Shown here: positions 16,657-22,736 of the stretch, in pieces
How positions within the stretch are numbered: position 1 is the stretch's first letter
Layout: the number at the start of each line of letters is the position of its first letter
Assembly (NCBI GenBank): GCA_035267185.1
Contig: DATFLY010000025.1
Span: 1 to 24,971 of the forward strand
DNA from: JAUIBE01 sp035267185
GTDB taxonomy: Bacteria; Pseudomonadota; Gammaproteobacteria; Xanthomonadales; SZUA-36
Reading direction: 5' to 3'
Length of the DNA: 24,971 bases
Notes under the pieces: model-generated
Told to the model about the DNA's origin: nothing
The model's input: the letters and a program-made list of their open reading frames with translations, nothing else
Databases searched by the model: none
Program-made: the position numbers and the translations under genes

Positions 16657-17532
16657 TCAGCCGCCCTGAGCTTGCTGCATAACTTCTTCAGCAAAGTTGG
16701 ACTCTTCGACTTCGATGCCTTCCCCTACCGCAAGACGTTCGAATCCGCTCACGGAAGCGCCAGCCTGAGACAGCAGTTTTTCTACCGTGATATCGCTGTC
16801 CTTCACAAAAGGCTGGCCCAGCAGGGTAATTGCAGACAAGTGTTTGCGTAACCTGCCAGTGACCATTTTTTCGATGATTTCGGCTGGCTTACCGGAATCG
16901 GCAGCCTGCGCAATCAGGATTTCCTTTTCCTTGGCAACAATATCTTCCGGGACATCGTCAGCTGAAACAAATTCAGGTGACATGGCGGCAATATGCATGG
17001 CCAGATCACGGGCAAGTGATGCGTCCTGTCCGTCAAGGTCAACCAGTACGCCAATTTTACCGCCATGGACGTAAGCACCCAGGGTGCCATCAGTCTGGCA
17101 GAAAACCATGCGGCGCACCTGTACGTTTTCTCCGATCTTGGCCACCAGTGCCTGGCGAGCCTGTTCGACCGTTGCGCCGTTAATTTCGGTGTTCATCAAG
17201 GCATCGATGTCTGTATTGCCCAGTGTCAGTGCATTGTCAGCGACTGCCTGGGTGAATGACAGGAAGTTTGCATCTTTGGCAACGAAATCAGTTTCGCAGT
17301 TGATTTCGACCAGCACAGCACGATGATTGTCATCTGACGAGGCCAGTGCAATTTTTCCTTCAGCAGCTGTACGGCTTGCTTTTTTGTCCGCCTGCGCCAG
17401 GCCGGATTTGCGAAGAAATTCGATCGCGGCATCAATGTCGCCACCGGTTTCAACAAGTGCTTTTTTGCATTCCATCATTCCGGCGCCAGTGCGCTCGCGG
17501 AGGTCCTTTACCATTGCAGCAGTGACTGCCAT
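16657..17532 (-). CDS. tsf: Elongation factor Ts
   Basis: Nucleotide exchange factor for EF-Tu, 291 residues (E. coli 283). The N-terminal UBA-like domain carries VKDLRERTGAGMMECKKAL; the core has the TDFV motif (INCETDFVAKDANFLSF) that inserts into EF-Tu. AMHIAAMSPEFVS and LLGQPFVKDSDITVE follow. A GAGGAATAGGATA stretch is the ribosome site. It is 63 bases downstream of rpsB, the universal order. Confidence 0.97.
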   Translation of the reverse strand: MAVTAAMVKDLRERTGAGMMECKKALVETGGDIDAAIEFLRKSGLAQADKKASRTAAEGKIALASSDDNHRAVLVEINCETDFVAKDANFLSFTQAVADNALTLGNTDIDALMNTEINGATVEQARQALVAKIGENVQVRRMVFCQTDGTLGAYVHGGKIGVLVDLDGQDASLARDLAMHIAAMSPEFVSADDVPEDIVAKEKEILIAQAADSGKPAEIIEKMVTGRLRKHLSAITLLGQPFVKDSDITVEKLLSQAGASVSGFERLAVGEGIEVEESNFAEEVMQQAQGG

Positions 17533-17572
17533 TATCCTATTCCTCTATCTGTTCTTTCAGTTCAGTTCCAAT

Positions 17573-17593
17573 CAACGTCAGTAATCGACGTTG
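17573..17593 (-). other. Stem-loop after rpsB
   Basis: Seven-base perfect arms (CAACGTC and GACGTTG) enclose a seven-base loop directly after the rpsB stop codon. No T run follows, so it is not a classic terminator. It could stabilise the rpsB message or act as a weak pause between rpsB and tsf, where E. coli also attenuates transcription. Confidence 0.4.
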
Positions 17594-17595
17594 GG

Positions 17596-18927
17596 TCATT
17601 CCGCCTTGTCTTCGCTGTCTTTGGTGTCCTTATCTGCCTTTTTTGCTGCCGCTTTCTTGGCAGTCTTTTTGGCGGTCTTTTTAGCTACCTTTTTGGGCGC
17701 TTCGGACGCTTCTTTATCCGCGGAATCGGCCTTCTTTTCTGCAGCTGCATCTTCAGCCGTTGTTTCTTTTGCATCAGTTTTTTCGGCTTCAGGTTCTGCT
17801 TTGGCTTCCTCGGCCTTAGGTTCTGCTTTGGCTTTCTTGAGCTCTTCAGCCTCAGGTTCGGCCTTGGCTTCCTCGACCTTAGGTTCTGCCTTGGCTTTCT
17901 TGGGCTCTTCAGCTTCAGGTTCGGCCTTGGCTTCTTTAGCCTCAGGTTCGGCCTTGGCTTCCTCGACCTTAGGTTCTGCTTTGGCTTTCTTGGGCTCTTC
18001 AGCTTCCGGTTCGGCCTTGGCTTCTTTAGCCGGCGCTTCGTCTGAACCATCCGAGGCTTTTGCTTCTGCAGCCGATGGTGCTACTGGCGGCTTGCCTGCT
18101 ACTTTCTTGCTGACTTTCTTACGGGTTACTTTCTTCGCGGTCTTCTTGCCAGGCTTGCCGGAATCAGCCTTACGACCCTTGCGTTTGATCGGGTTGCCTT
18201 CAGCATCCAGCTCGACAAACTCGTCACTCGACTCGACCTGAGGTGCAGAGGCGCGTCCTTCCAGCACAGCATCAGCTGCCAATTCCGTGTAAAGACGGAT
18301 TGAGCGGATGGCATCATCGTTGCCCGGAATCACGTAATCAATTTTCTCAGGAGAACAATTGGTGTCCACAACGGCAATCACGGGAATACCCAGTTTGCGG
18401 GCTTCCTTAACTGCTATGTCTTCGTGTCCAACATCCACAACAAACAATGCATCAGGCAGACCTTTCATGTCCTTGATGCCACCCAGGCTTTTTTCTAGCT
18501 TGTCCCGCTCACGCGTCAGCTGCAGCACTTCTTTCTTAACCAGGTGATTGACTTTTCCGTCATCCATCATCTGGTCGAGCTGGTGCAGCCGTTTAACCGA
18601 AGCCTTAATGGTGCGGAAGTTGGTCAGCATGCCGCCCAGCCAGCGTTGAGAAACATAGGGCATATTGCAGCGCTGTGCTTCTTCCTGAATGGACTTTGTG
18701 GCCGCCCGCTTGGTGCCAACAAAAAGAATGGTTCCACGCTTTGATGCGATCTTGCTGATGATATTCAGCGCGTCGCTCAGTAGCGGTACTGTCTTCTCCA
18801 GGTTGATAATGTGAATTTTGCCCCGGGCGCCAAAGATGAACGGCTCCATTTTGGGGTTCCAATAACGGGTCTGGTGACCGAAGTGCACGCCAGCTTCCAA
18901 CATCTGACGCATAGTAAAATCTGCCAT
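17596..18927 (-). CDS. rpsB: Ribosomal protein S2 with a long Lys/Ala/Glu-rich C-terminal tail
   Basis: Residues 1-240 are a normal S2: MADFTMRQMLEAGVHFGHQT, the NLEKTVPLL segment, RWLGGMLTNF, LPDALFVVDVGHE and IPVIAVVDTNCSP. Family members in gammaproteobacteria are about 240 residues; this one has 443. The added tail begins with KRKGRKADSGKPGKKTAKK, continues with AKAEPEAEE-type acidic repeats (about 301-383), and ends in a basic AKKTAKKTAKKAAAKK block and DKDTKDSEDKAE. It recalls histone H1/AlgP-like tails and is surely disordered. No frameshift is needed; it reads straight through to TGA. The ATG at 18927 (AGGA upstream) is preferred to a TTG at 18972. Confidence 0.95.
   Translation of the reverse strand: MADFTMRQMLEAGVHFGHQTRYWNPKMEPFIFGARGKIHIINLEKTVPLLSDALNIISKIASKRGTILFVGTKRAATKSIQEEAQRCNMPYVSQRWLGGMLTNFRTIKASVKRLHQLDQMMDDGKVNHLVKKEVLQLTRERDKLEKSLGGIKDMKGLPDALFVVDVGHEDIAVKEARKLGIPVIAVVDTNCSPEKIDYVIPGNDDAIRSIRLYTELAADAVLEGRASAPQVESSDEFVELDAEGNPIKRKGRKADSGKPGKKTAKKVTRKKVSKKVAGKPPVAPSAAEAKASDGSDEAPAKEAKAEPEAEEPKKAKAEPKVEEAKAEPEAKEAKAEPEAEEPKKAKAEPKVEEAKAEPEAEELKKAKAEPKAEEAKAEPEAEKTDAKETTAEDAAAEKKADSADKEASEAPKKVAKKTAKKTAKKAAAKKADKDTKDSEDKAE
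17788..18030 (-). repeat. 90-bp tandem repeat within the rpsB tail
   Basis: Bases 17941-18030 and 17851-17940 are 90-bp units differing at two positions. A third, 63-bp partial copy (17788-17850) is more diverged. Each full unit encodes 30 residues (KEAKAEPEAEEPKKAKAEPK and ten more), and the two encoded peptides are identical. Because the unit is a multiple of three, changes in copy number keep the frame. Confidence 0.9.
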
Positions 18928-19126
18928 GAAAAAATTCCTGCTCACATGGAACCTACAGCCAGGCGACTGCAAAATTCCAGGGTTAAACCTCCACGCACCC
19001 GTTCCAGAAACCCCTGTGCCTGCCTACTGGCGGGTGGGGCACCCATCTGGACCATTGCGGTGCGGGTTCGAATTCGGCGAAATTTCCTTTCGCTTTCGCT
19101 CGCTCGCCGTAGACGAGTGAAAGCAG
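18928..19126 (-). promoter_or_regulatory. Long rpsB leader
   Basis: If transcription starts about seven bases after the -10 box, the rpsB mRNA has a leader of about 199 nt. It contains a small GC stem at 19032-19044 (GGGTG/CACCC). In gammaproteobacteria S2 represses its own mRNA through a structured leader, so this length fits. I did not match the published rpsB leader motif base by base. Confidence 0.45.
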
Positions 19127-19132
19127 CCGGAC

Positions 19133-19161
19133 TTTATACCAGAAAGATATGAAAACCACAA
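19133..19161 (-). promoter_or_regulatory. Promoter of the rpsB cluster
   Basis: On the minus strand TTGTGG (19161-19156) and TATAAA (19138-19133) are separated by exactly 17 bases. The -10 box matches five of six consensus positions; the -35 keeps TTG. This is the best sigma-70 promoter near rpsB and probably drives much of the downstream cluster. Confidence 0.6.
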
Positions 19162-19188
19162 GAATAATGAGGTTTTTCCGGGCCTGAA

Positions 19189-19929
19189 TCAATCCATTTC
19201 TTTCAGCGCTTCTTTGGAGGCTTTGATCCACTCTTTCTGGCTCTTGCGAAAATGTGCAGGTGCAAGTGACGCGTCGTTGATGATGTTTTCGAATTCCTTC
19301 CGCGCATTCGCCTGATCATCCTGATTCGCAAGTGCGATCGCCAGGCGGTATCTGGCTTCGGCTCCCGGAAAATATCCAGCCACCTCACGGAATTCGGAAA
19401 TTGCTTCCTGATTATGACCGGAGGCATCAAGTGCTCTTGCGTAAAGCAAATGACCTTGTGCCGAGGTATGCTCCGGGTTTTCCTTCCTCTGGCTTTCGAT
19501 TGCCTTGATGGTTGCCGGCCAGTCCTCGATCAGGAAACGCGCCTGGGCTTCCAGTAAAAGAAGAGTCGCGTCGTTTTCGAAAAAGCCACTGCGCGATTGT
19601 TCCAGAATTTCCAGTGCCTCTTTGGGCTTGTCAGCATTGATTAGTGCCTGGGCATAGCGACGCCCGTTTTCGGCATTCGCCGATTGTTCCCAGGCCCTGG
19701 CACAGTCACGGACGTCACCGCCGGGATCGACCAGTTGCATCACGCCTCGTTTTGCTTTCTGGCCGGTTACTCCACCCATAAAAGAGGGCATGATTTCCAT
19801 AAAAAGGTATGCGACACCGCCAACCAGGGGCAGTAGCAGCAGCACCCAGATCCAGATCCTGTCGCGTCCGGTTTTCAAAACATGCACGATAAGCAAGAGC
19901 TGAATGAAATATGTGACGTAGATGGGCAT
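19189..19929 (-). CDS. Membrane-anchored tetratricopeptide-repeat protein
   Basis: The ATG at 19929 gives 246 residues; the frame extends to a TTG at 20031 but that part is unlike the family. The N-terminus has two hydrophobic segments (about 4-18 and 24-45) separated by KTGRDRIWIW. This arrangement resembles the short N-terminal membrane domain (PLDc_N-type) of cardiolipin synthases. From about residue 75 the chain is helical TPR sequence (ARAWEQSANAENGRRYAQAL, NADKPKEALEILEQS, LLYARALDASGHNQEAISEF, ARYRLAIALANQDDQANA). Such proteins scaffold partners; its role is unknown. The Shine-Dalgarno is weak. It ends about 28 bases before the rpsB -35 box. Confidence 0.75.
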   Translation of the reverse strand: MPIYVTYFIQLLLIVHVLKTGRDRIWIWVLLLLPLVGGVAYLFMEIMPSFMGGVTGQKAKRGVMQLVDPGGDVRDCARAWEQSANAENGRRYAQALINADKPKEALEILEQSRSGFFENDATLLLLEAQARFLIEDWPATIKAIESQRKENPEHTSAQGHLLYARALDASGHNQEAISEFREVAGYFPGAEARYRLAIALANQDDQANARKEFENIINDASLAPAHFRKSQKEWIKASKEALKEMD

Positions 19930-20130
19930 TTTGAGTTTGACGTGAAGCGTCAGCCTGGTGACGGAGTTTGTCAGTAATACTGCGTAGTTAGTGAGCAGTT
20001 TGACCCGCACAAGTTCAAATTCAACCGTCAAAAGGCCATCTGGCGACGTTTTCCCCGCTTAATGAGCAATAATAATGCTGTTGGTACGATTCCTGCATTA
20101 CTTCTGGGTGAAGGAGGATCGAGCACAAGA

Positions 20131-20167
20131 AAGTGATTTATTCAATTAAGGTAAATCAATCACTTAC
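20131..20167. promoter_or_regulatory. AT-rich palindrome, possible operator
   Basis: Two nested symmetries exist: AAGTGATT (20131-20138) with AATCACTT (20158-20165), and TGATTTA (20134-20140) with TAAATCA (20152-20158). The centre is some 60 bases before the predicted start of the candidate RNA, a usual place for an activator site. The GTAA...TTAC pair at 20151-20167 resembles the GacA site TGTAAG-N6-CTTACA, but the spacing is one base too long. Confidence 0.35.
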
Positions 20168-20176
20168 GAAAAACCC

Positions 20177-20205
20177 TTGTGTGATGTTCGAAAAGTCTGT
20201 TAGAT
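20177..20205 (+). promoter_or_regulatory. Weak sigma-70-like promoter of the candidate RNA
   Basis: TTGTGT (20177-20182), 17 bases, then TTAGAT (20200-20205); shifting by one gives TAGATT with an 18-base spacer. Each box matches only about half of the consensus, as expected if an activator is needed. It is reported because a strong terminator follows in the same direction with no gene between. Confidence 0.3.
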
Positions 20206-20356
20206 TACGGTTTGCAGTGTTTCCATCCTTCGGGAGCACGGCCAGGGGGAAATCAGGGCGAGGATTCGCCGAGTAAACAGGGGTTTCAGTATTTCTCCGA
20301 ACAATTGACGGCAAAGGATATGCCGTCGCCAAGTTTATGACGACATGGAGGTCGGA

Positions 20357-20449
20357 ATGAATCACTACGCTTACCCGCACACCTGCGGGAAATTACCCAG
20401 TATCTGTACAGAAACCAGTGTTGCCATTCGCGGGGGTGGTACAGGCTGA
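20357..20449 (+). CDS. Possible 30-residue small protein or leader peptide
   Basis: ATG at 20357 with GGAGG five bases upstream, a strong ribosome site, and TGA at 20447-20449. The product begins MNHYAYPHTCGKLPSIC and has no membrane segment or known motif. The GGAG lies in the loop/stem of the hairpin at 20341-20354, and a 6-bp stem (CCCGCA/TGCGGG) lies inside the frame. It may be chance within a structured RNA. Confidence 0.25.
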   Translation: MNHYAYPHTCGKLPSICTETSVAIRGGGTG

Positions 20450-20617
20450 TTCTGATCTGAATCTCAACGAGGACCTGTCCCCAAGCAAAGTTTGCTGTTG
20501 AAGGCGTATGCCTGCTGCTGCAAACGGATACAGGCTCCTCTAGGTCCGCTATCTCATATCCCTGTGCCAGCGGGCCTCCAGCGAGACATCCTGGGGTCCC
20601 TTCTTCCAGGATGCGTC

Positions 20618-20651
20618 GGGCCGGAAGCGAAAGCTTCCGGCCCATTTTTTT
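20618..20651 (+). terminator. Strong rho-independent terminator
   Basis: An 11-bp perfect GC-rich stem (GGGCCGGAAGC with GCTTCCGGCCC) closes a GAAA tetraloop; after one A comes a run of seven T (20645-20651). It works in the plus direction only, since no T run exists on the other side. There is no recognised plus-strand gene upstream for it to end, which is the main evidence for a transcript here. Confidence 0.9.
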
Positions 20652-20703
20652 CTCTTCTGCTCCGTAAGGAAGCTTGTTGTCGAAATTTTCCTTCCCTGCT
20701 TCA

Positions 20704-20724
20704 TGGTCGCGCAGGGCGCGACCA
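20704..20724. other. GC hairpin in repeat unit A (copy 1)
   Basis: Nine-base perfect arms TGGTCGCGC / GCGCGACCA around AGG; the identical hairpin recurs at 20953-20973 in copy 2. No T run follows. Confidence 0.6.
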
Positions 20725-20880
20725 CGAAGGCGGCTGCGTTGAATTTCAACTACCCCATCGGCTGTGCTTTTTGCGCGGGGCTGCTTCGTAAGTGACGGTG
20801 ATGTTGGATAGTCGCTTGCCTTCTTTGCTGATTGCAAAATTCATAATGAGCAAAACCGTCGGCACTCCTCTCCAACGACC

Positions 20881-20905
20881 CCATCGGTTGTGCTTTTTCC
20901 GATGG
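20881..20905. other. Hairpin at the junction of the two repeat dimers
   Basis: CCATCGG and CCGATGG, seven perfect base pairs, enclose an 11-base loop. It exists only in the third core copy, where TTTTT is followed by CCGATGG rather than GCGCGGG. It therefore marks the join between the two dimers. Confidence 0.5.
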
Positions 20906-21192
20906 CTGCTCCGTAAGGAAGCTTGTTGTCGAAATTTTCCTTCCCTGCTTCATGGTCGCGCAGGGCGCGACCACGAAGGCGGCTGCGTTGAATTTCAACT
21001 ACCCCATCGGCTGTGCTTTTTTGCGCGGGGCTGCTTCGTAAGTGACGGTGATGCTGGATAGTCGCTTGCCTTCTTTGCTGATTGTAAAATTCATATATGA
21101 GCAAAACCGTCGGCACTCCTCTCCAACGACCCCACCGACGCTTCCAAGGCCTGAAAGTGGTATTCTGGGCCGCTGAAATTGGGTTAACTGTG

Positions 21193-22098
21193 ATGAGCGA
21201 CAAAGACACCAAAAATTCTGCTGCCGAGAAAAATCTTCGTGAAATTGAATCGGGTATTCGCACCGATTTGCGCGAGGGCCTGACGTACGACAATTACCTG
21301 CATCTGGATCGTGTGCTCAACGCTCAGGAATTGCATAGCGATCCTGCCCACCATGATGAGATGCTGTTTATCATCCAGCACCAGACTTCCGAGCTGTGGA
21401 TGAAACTCATCGTTCACGAACTCAAATCCGCGATCCGGCATATTCAGGCAGACAATCCTGGGCCGGTTCTGAAAATTCTGTCCAGGGTCAAGCAGGTGCA
21501 GCGACAGCTTTTTGAGCAATGGTCGGTGCTGGAAACCCTGACGCCGACCGAATACGCACAATTTCGCAATGTACTGGGTCAGAGTTCAGGTTTTCAGTCT
21601 CTCCAGTACCGAATGGTTGAGTTTCTGCTTGGCAACAAGAACAGGGGCATGATAAGCGTCTTCAGTCATGACGATGAGGGCTACCGGCTCATCAAGGATG
21701 CACTCGAATCACCCAGTATTTATGACGAATTCCTGATCTACCTTGATCGTCAGGGTCACGATGTTCCCCGTGAACACCTCGAACGCGACTGGCGAGTGCC
21801 ACACCAGCGCAGTGACAACCTGGTTCCTGTATTCAAGCGTATTTATGAAAACCCGGATGAGTACTGGGCCGAATACGATATGTGCGAAAAAATGGTCGAT
21901 GTCGAAGAAAGTTTCCAGTTATGGCGTTTTCGCCACATGAAAACCGTTGAGCGAATCATTGGCTACAAGCGCGGTACAGGTGGTTCGTCCGGTGTGGGCT
22001 TTCTCAAGAAGTCGCTCGAGCTGACTTTCTTTCCTGAGCTCCTGGATGTTCGCACCGAGATTGGTGATCCGACCGGCAAGTGCCCCATGTCTGGCTAA
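21193..22098 (+). CDS. kynA: Tryptophan 2,3-dioxygenase
   Basis: Haem enzyme opening the indole ring of tryptophan to N-formylkynurenine. The ATG at 21193 gives 301 residues, close to the 298 of the Xanthomonas enzyme. Phe59 and His63 (LFIIQHQTSELW), Tyr121 and Arg125 (TEYAQFRNVLG) and the haem ligand His248 (LWRFRHMKTV) match the Xanthomonas Phe51, His55, Tyr113, Arg117 and His240. GYKRGTGGSSGVGFL is the substrate loop. The frame stays open to an ATG at 21097 inside repeat unit B2, but that ATG has no ribosome site and its 32 residues are repeat-derived. The Shine-Dalgarno of the chosen start is also weak. Kynureninase and formamidase genes are not in the window. Confidence 0.95.
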   Translation: MSDKDTKNSAAEKNLREIESGIRTDLREGLTYDNYLHLDRVLNAQELHSDPAHHDEMLFIIQHQTSELWMKLIVHELKSAIRHIQADNPGPVLKILSRVKQVQRQLFEQWSVLETLTPTEYAQFRNVLGQSSGFQSLQYRMVEFLLGNKNRGMISVFSHDDEGYRLIKDALESPSIYDEFLIYLDRQGHDVPREHLERDWRVPHQRSDNLVPVFKRIYENPDEYWAEYDMCEKMVDVEESFQLWRFRHMKTVERIIGYKRGTGGSSGVGFLKKSLELTFFPELLDVRTEIGDPTGKCPMSG

Positions 22099-22102
22099 TG
22101 AT

Positions 22103-22129
22103 GCAGGAGCGGTGCCTCGCCGCGAATGG
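22103..22129. repeat. REP-like hairpin after kynA
   Basis: GCAGGAGCGGTGCC then TCGCCGCGAATGG: a six-pair stem (one G-U) with a three-base loop, four bases after the kynA stop. The core is close to the bamA-skp hairpin and to the GGAGCGG-type extragenic palindromes of pseudomonads and relatives. Confidence 0.45.
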
Positions 22130-22167
22130 TTACCTCAGACCCTTAATGATCTCATAGCTGAGAATTG

Positions 22168-22683
22168 CTAGGCTACCTCGGATACAGGGTGTTCACAGAG
22201 TTTTTCGGCTTTCTCCTGCAACGTGTGCATCATCTCTTCCAGAAGAGCGCGATTACCTGAGCTGAGCGAAGCCAGGAGTTCGTTTTCATAGGCCGCAGCC
22301 AGGGGCACGATCGATTCCAGCACCCGTTTACCTTTTCCCCGCGTGAGATAAAGCAGAAGCTTGCGTCGGTCGTTTTTATCGATGCGCCGCTGCAGGAAAC
22401 CCTTATCAACGAGATTCCTGACCGCGCGGCTGATGGTGACCTTGTCTATGGCGGTTTTTTCAACCACGTCGCTGGCGGCCAACCCGGGAAAGCGTCCCAG
22501 AATCACAATGACCCGCCACTCCGTGACCGAAATGTCGTGATCCTGCTGGTAGCGATCAGCAATGCCCTGGCTGACTGTATTACTCAGCAATGACAAGCGA
22601 TAGGGCAGGTATTCTTCCAGCATGAATTCAGTCGGATTGACCGCAATTTCCCTGCCAGGCTGACGTTCTGAAAAGTCATTCAT
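22168..22683 (-). CDS. MarR family transcriptional regulator
   Basis: A 171-residue winged-helix regulator. After an N-terminal helix (20-48), the recognition region ASDVVEKTAIDKVTISRAVRNLVDKG (about 70-95) and the wing IDKNDRRKLLLYLT (101-114) match the MarR fold; C-terminal helices give the dimer. It is divergent from hppD across 100 bp that hold a perfect palindrome. It most probably represses hppD-hmgA, and perhaps itself, until an aromatic intermediate binds. MarR-type regulators of tyrosine catabolism are known in other gammaproteobacteria; the ligand here is unknown. The ribosome site is poor. Confidence 0.9.
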   Translation of the reverse strand: MNDFSERQPGREIAVNPTEFMLEEYLPYRLSLLSNTVSQGIADRYQQDHDISVTEWRVIVILGRFPGLAASDVVEKTAIDKVTISRAVRNLVDKGFLQRRIDKNDRRKLLLYLTRGKGKRVLESIVPLAAAYENELLASLSSGNRALLEEMMHTLQEKAEKLCEHPVSEVA

Positions 22684-22707
22684 AAGAAAGTATTTATTAG
22701 ATCCTGC

Positions 22708-22736
22708 TTGAAATTAGTTACAAATGTAACTAAAAT
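22708..22736 (+). promoter_or_regulatory. hppD promoter
   Basis: TTGAAA (22708-22713), a 17-base spacer, then TAAAAT (22731-22736), a good sigma-70 promoter directed at hppD. The spacer is filled by the palindromic operator, so a bound repressor would block RNA polymerase. Confidence 0.65.
22714..22733. promoter_or_regulatory. Probable MarR operator
   Basis: TTAGTTACAAATGTAACTAA: two perfect 8-base half-sites around AAAT. Length and symmetry suit a MarR dimer, and its place between the -35 and -10 boxes of hppD, in the gap shared with the regulator gene, supports repression of both. I see no second copy in the window, including ahead of kynA. Confidence 0.75.

Larger units (their letters stand above)
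20212..20651 (+). ncRNA. Candidate structured non-coding RNA ending in an intrinsic terminator
   Basis: About 440 nt with successive stem-loops. At 20257-20270 there is a 5-bp stem with loop GGAT. At 20307-20327 there is a 7-bp stem with loop AAGGATA. At 20341-20354 a 4-bp stem has loop ATGGAG. A nested stem lies at 20490-20525 and an 8-bp stem at 20587-20613, then the terminator. Another CAGGATG motif is at 20607-20613. GGA motifs in loops are the signature of RNAs that bind CsrA/RsmA (CsrB, RsmY/Z types), but the GGA density here is only modestly above chance. It does not match tmRNA, RNase P RNA, SRP RNA or 6S RNA as I know them. Start and function are inferred. Confidence 0.35.
20657..21134. 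repeat. Higher-order tandem repeat (A-B-A-B)
   Basis: 20657-20883 and 20906-21134 are 227- and 229-base copies with two substitutions and two single-base indels between them. Inside, a core of about 40 bases (ACCCCATCGG..TGTGCTTTTT, then GGCTGCT.CGTAAG) recurs at 20752, 20878 and 21001, with partial ends at 20657 and 21129. The spacing is 123-128 bases. Between cores, two different segments alternate: A (with a GGTCGCGC-AGG-GCGCGACC hairpin) and B (with AT-rich CATAATGAGC). So diverged monomers were duplicated again as a dimer. No transposase or flanking duplication is seen. Confidence 0.85.
19930..21192. other. 1.26-kb gene-poor stretch (overview)
   Basis: No conserved protein gene is visible on either strand. 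The open frames here are repeat-derived and end to end unlike any family I know. It holds, from left to right, an AT-rich palindrome, a possible promoter, a structured and terminator-ended region with a tiny ORF, a higher-order tandem repeat, and the upstream region of kynA. Each is listed separately. Confidence 0.6.

Noticed and set aside
17591..18241. Long plus-strand open frame opposite the rpsB tail
   Set aside because: It is Ala/Ser/Leu low-complexity that mirrors the Lys/Ala/Glu codons of the rpsB repeats; the minus-strand frame continues a real S2 protein.
20151..20167. True GacA upstream activating site
   Set aside because: GTAA and TTAC are separated by nine bases, where the known site has eight, and the outer bases do not match; kept only as a resemblance.
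20151..20451. Riboswitch (c-di-GMP, cobalamin, TPP, glycine)
   Set aside because: I looked for the conserved core sequences of these classes in the hairpin region and did not find them, and no metabolic gene follows directly.
20212..20651. 6S RNA, tmRNA, RNase P RNA or SRP RNA
   Set aside because: None of the conserved sequences (for example the RNase P GAGGAAAGTCC element or the tmRNA tRNA-like end) is present.
20492..21061. Open frames on both strands through the tandem repeat
   Set aside because: They arise from the repeat itself, repeat the same peptide fragments, and lack ribosome sites or a known family.
20657..21134. CRISPR array
   Set aside because: The recurring core is about 40 bases but the intervals between cores repeat (A, B, A, B) rather than being unique short spacers, and no cas gene is near.
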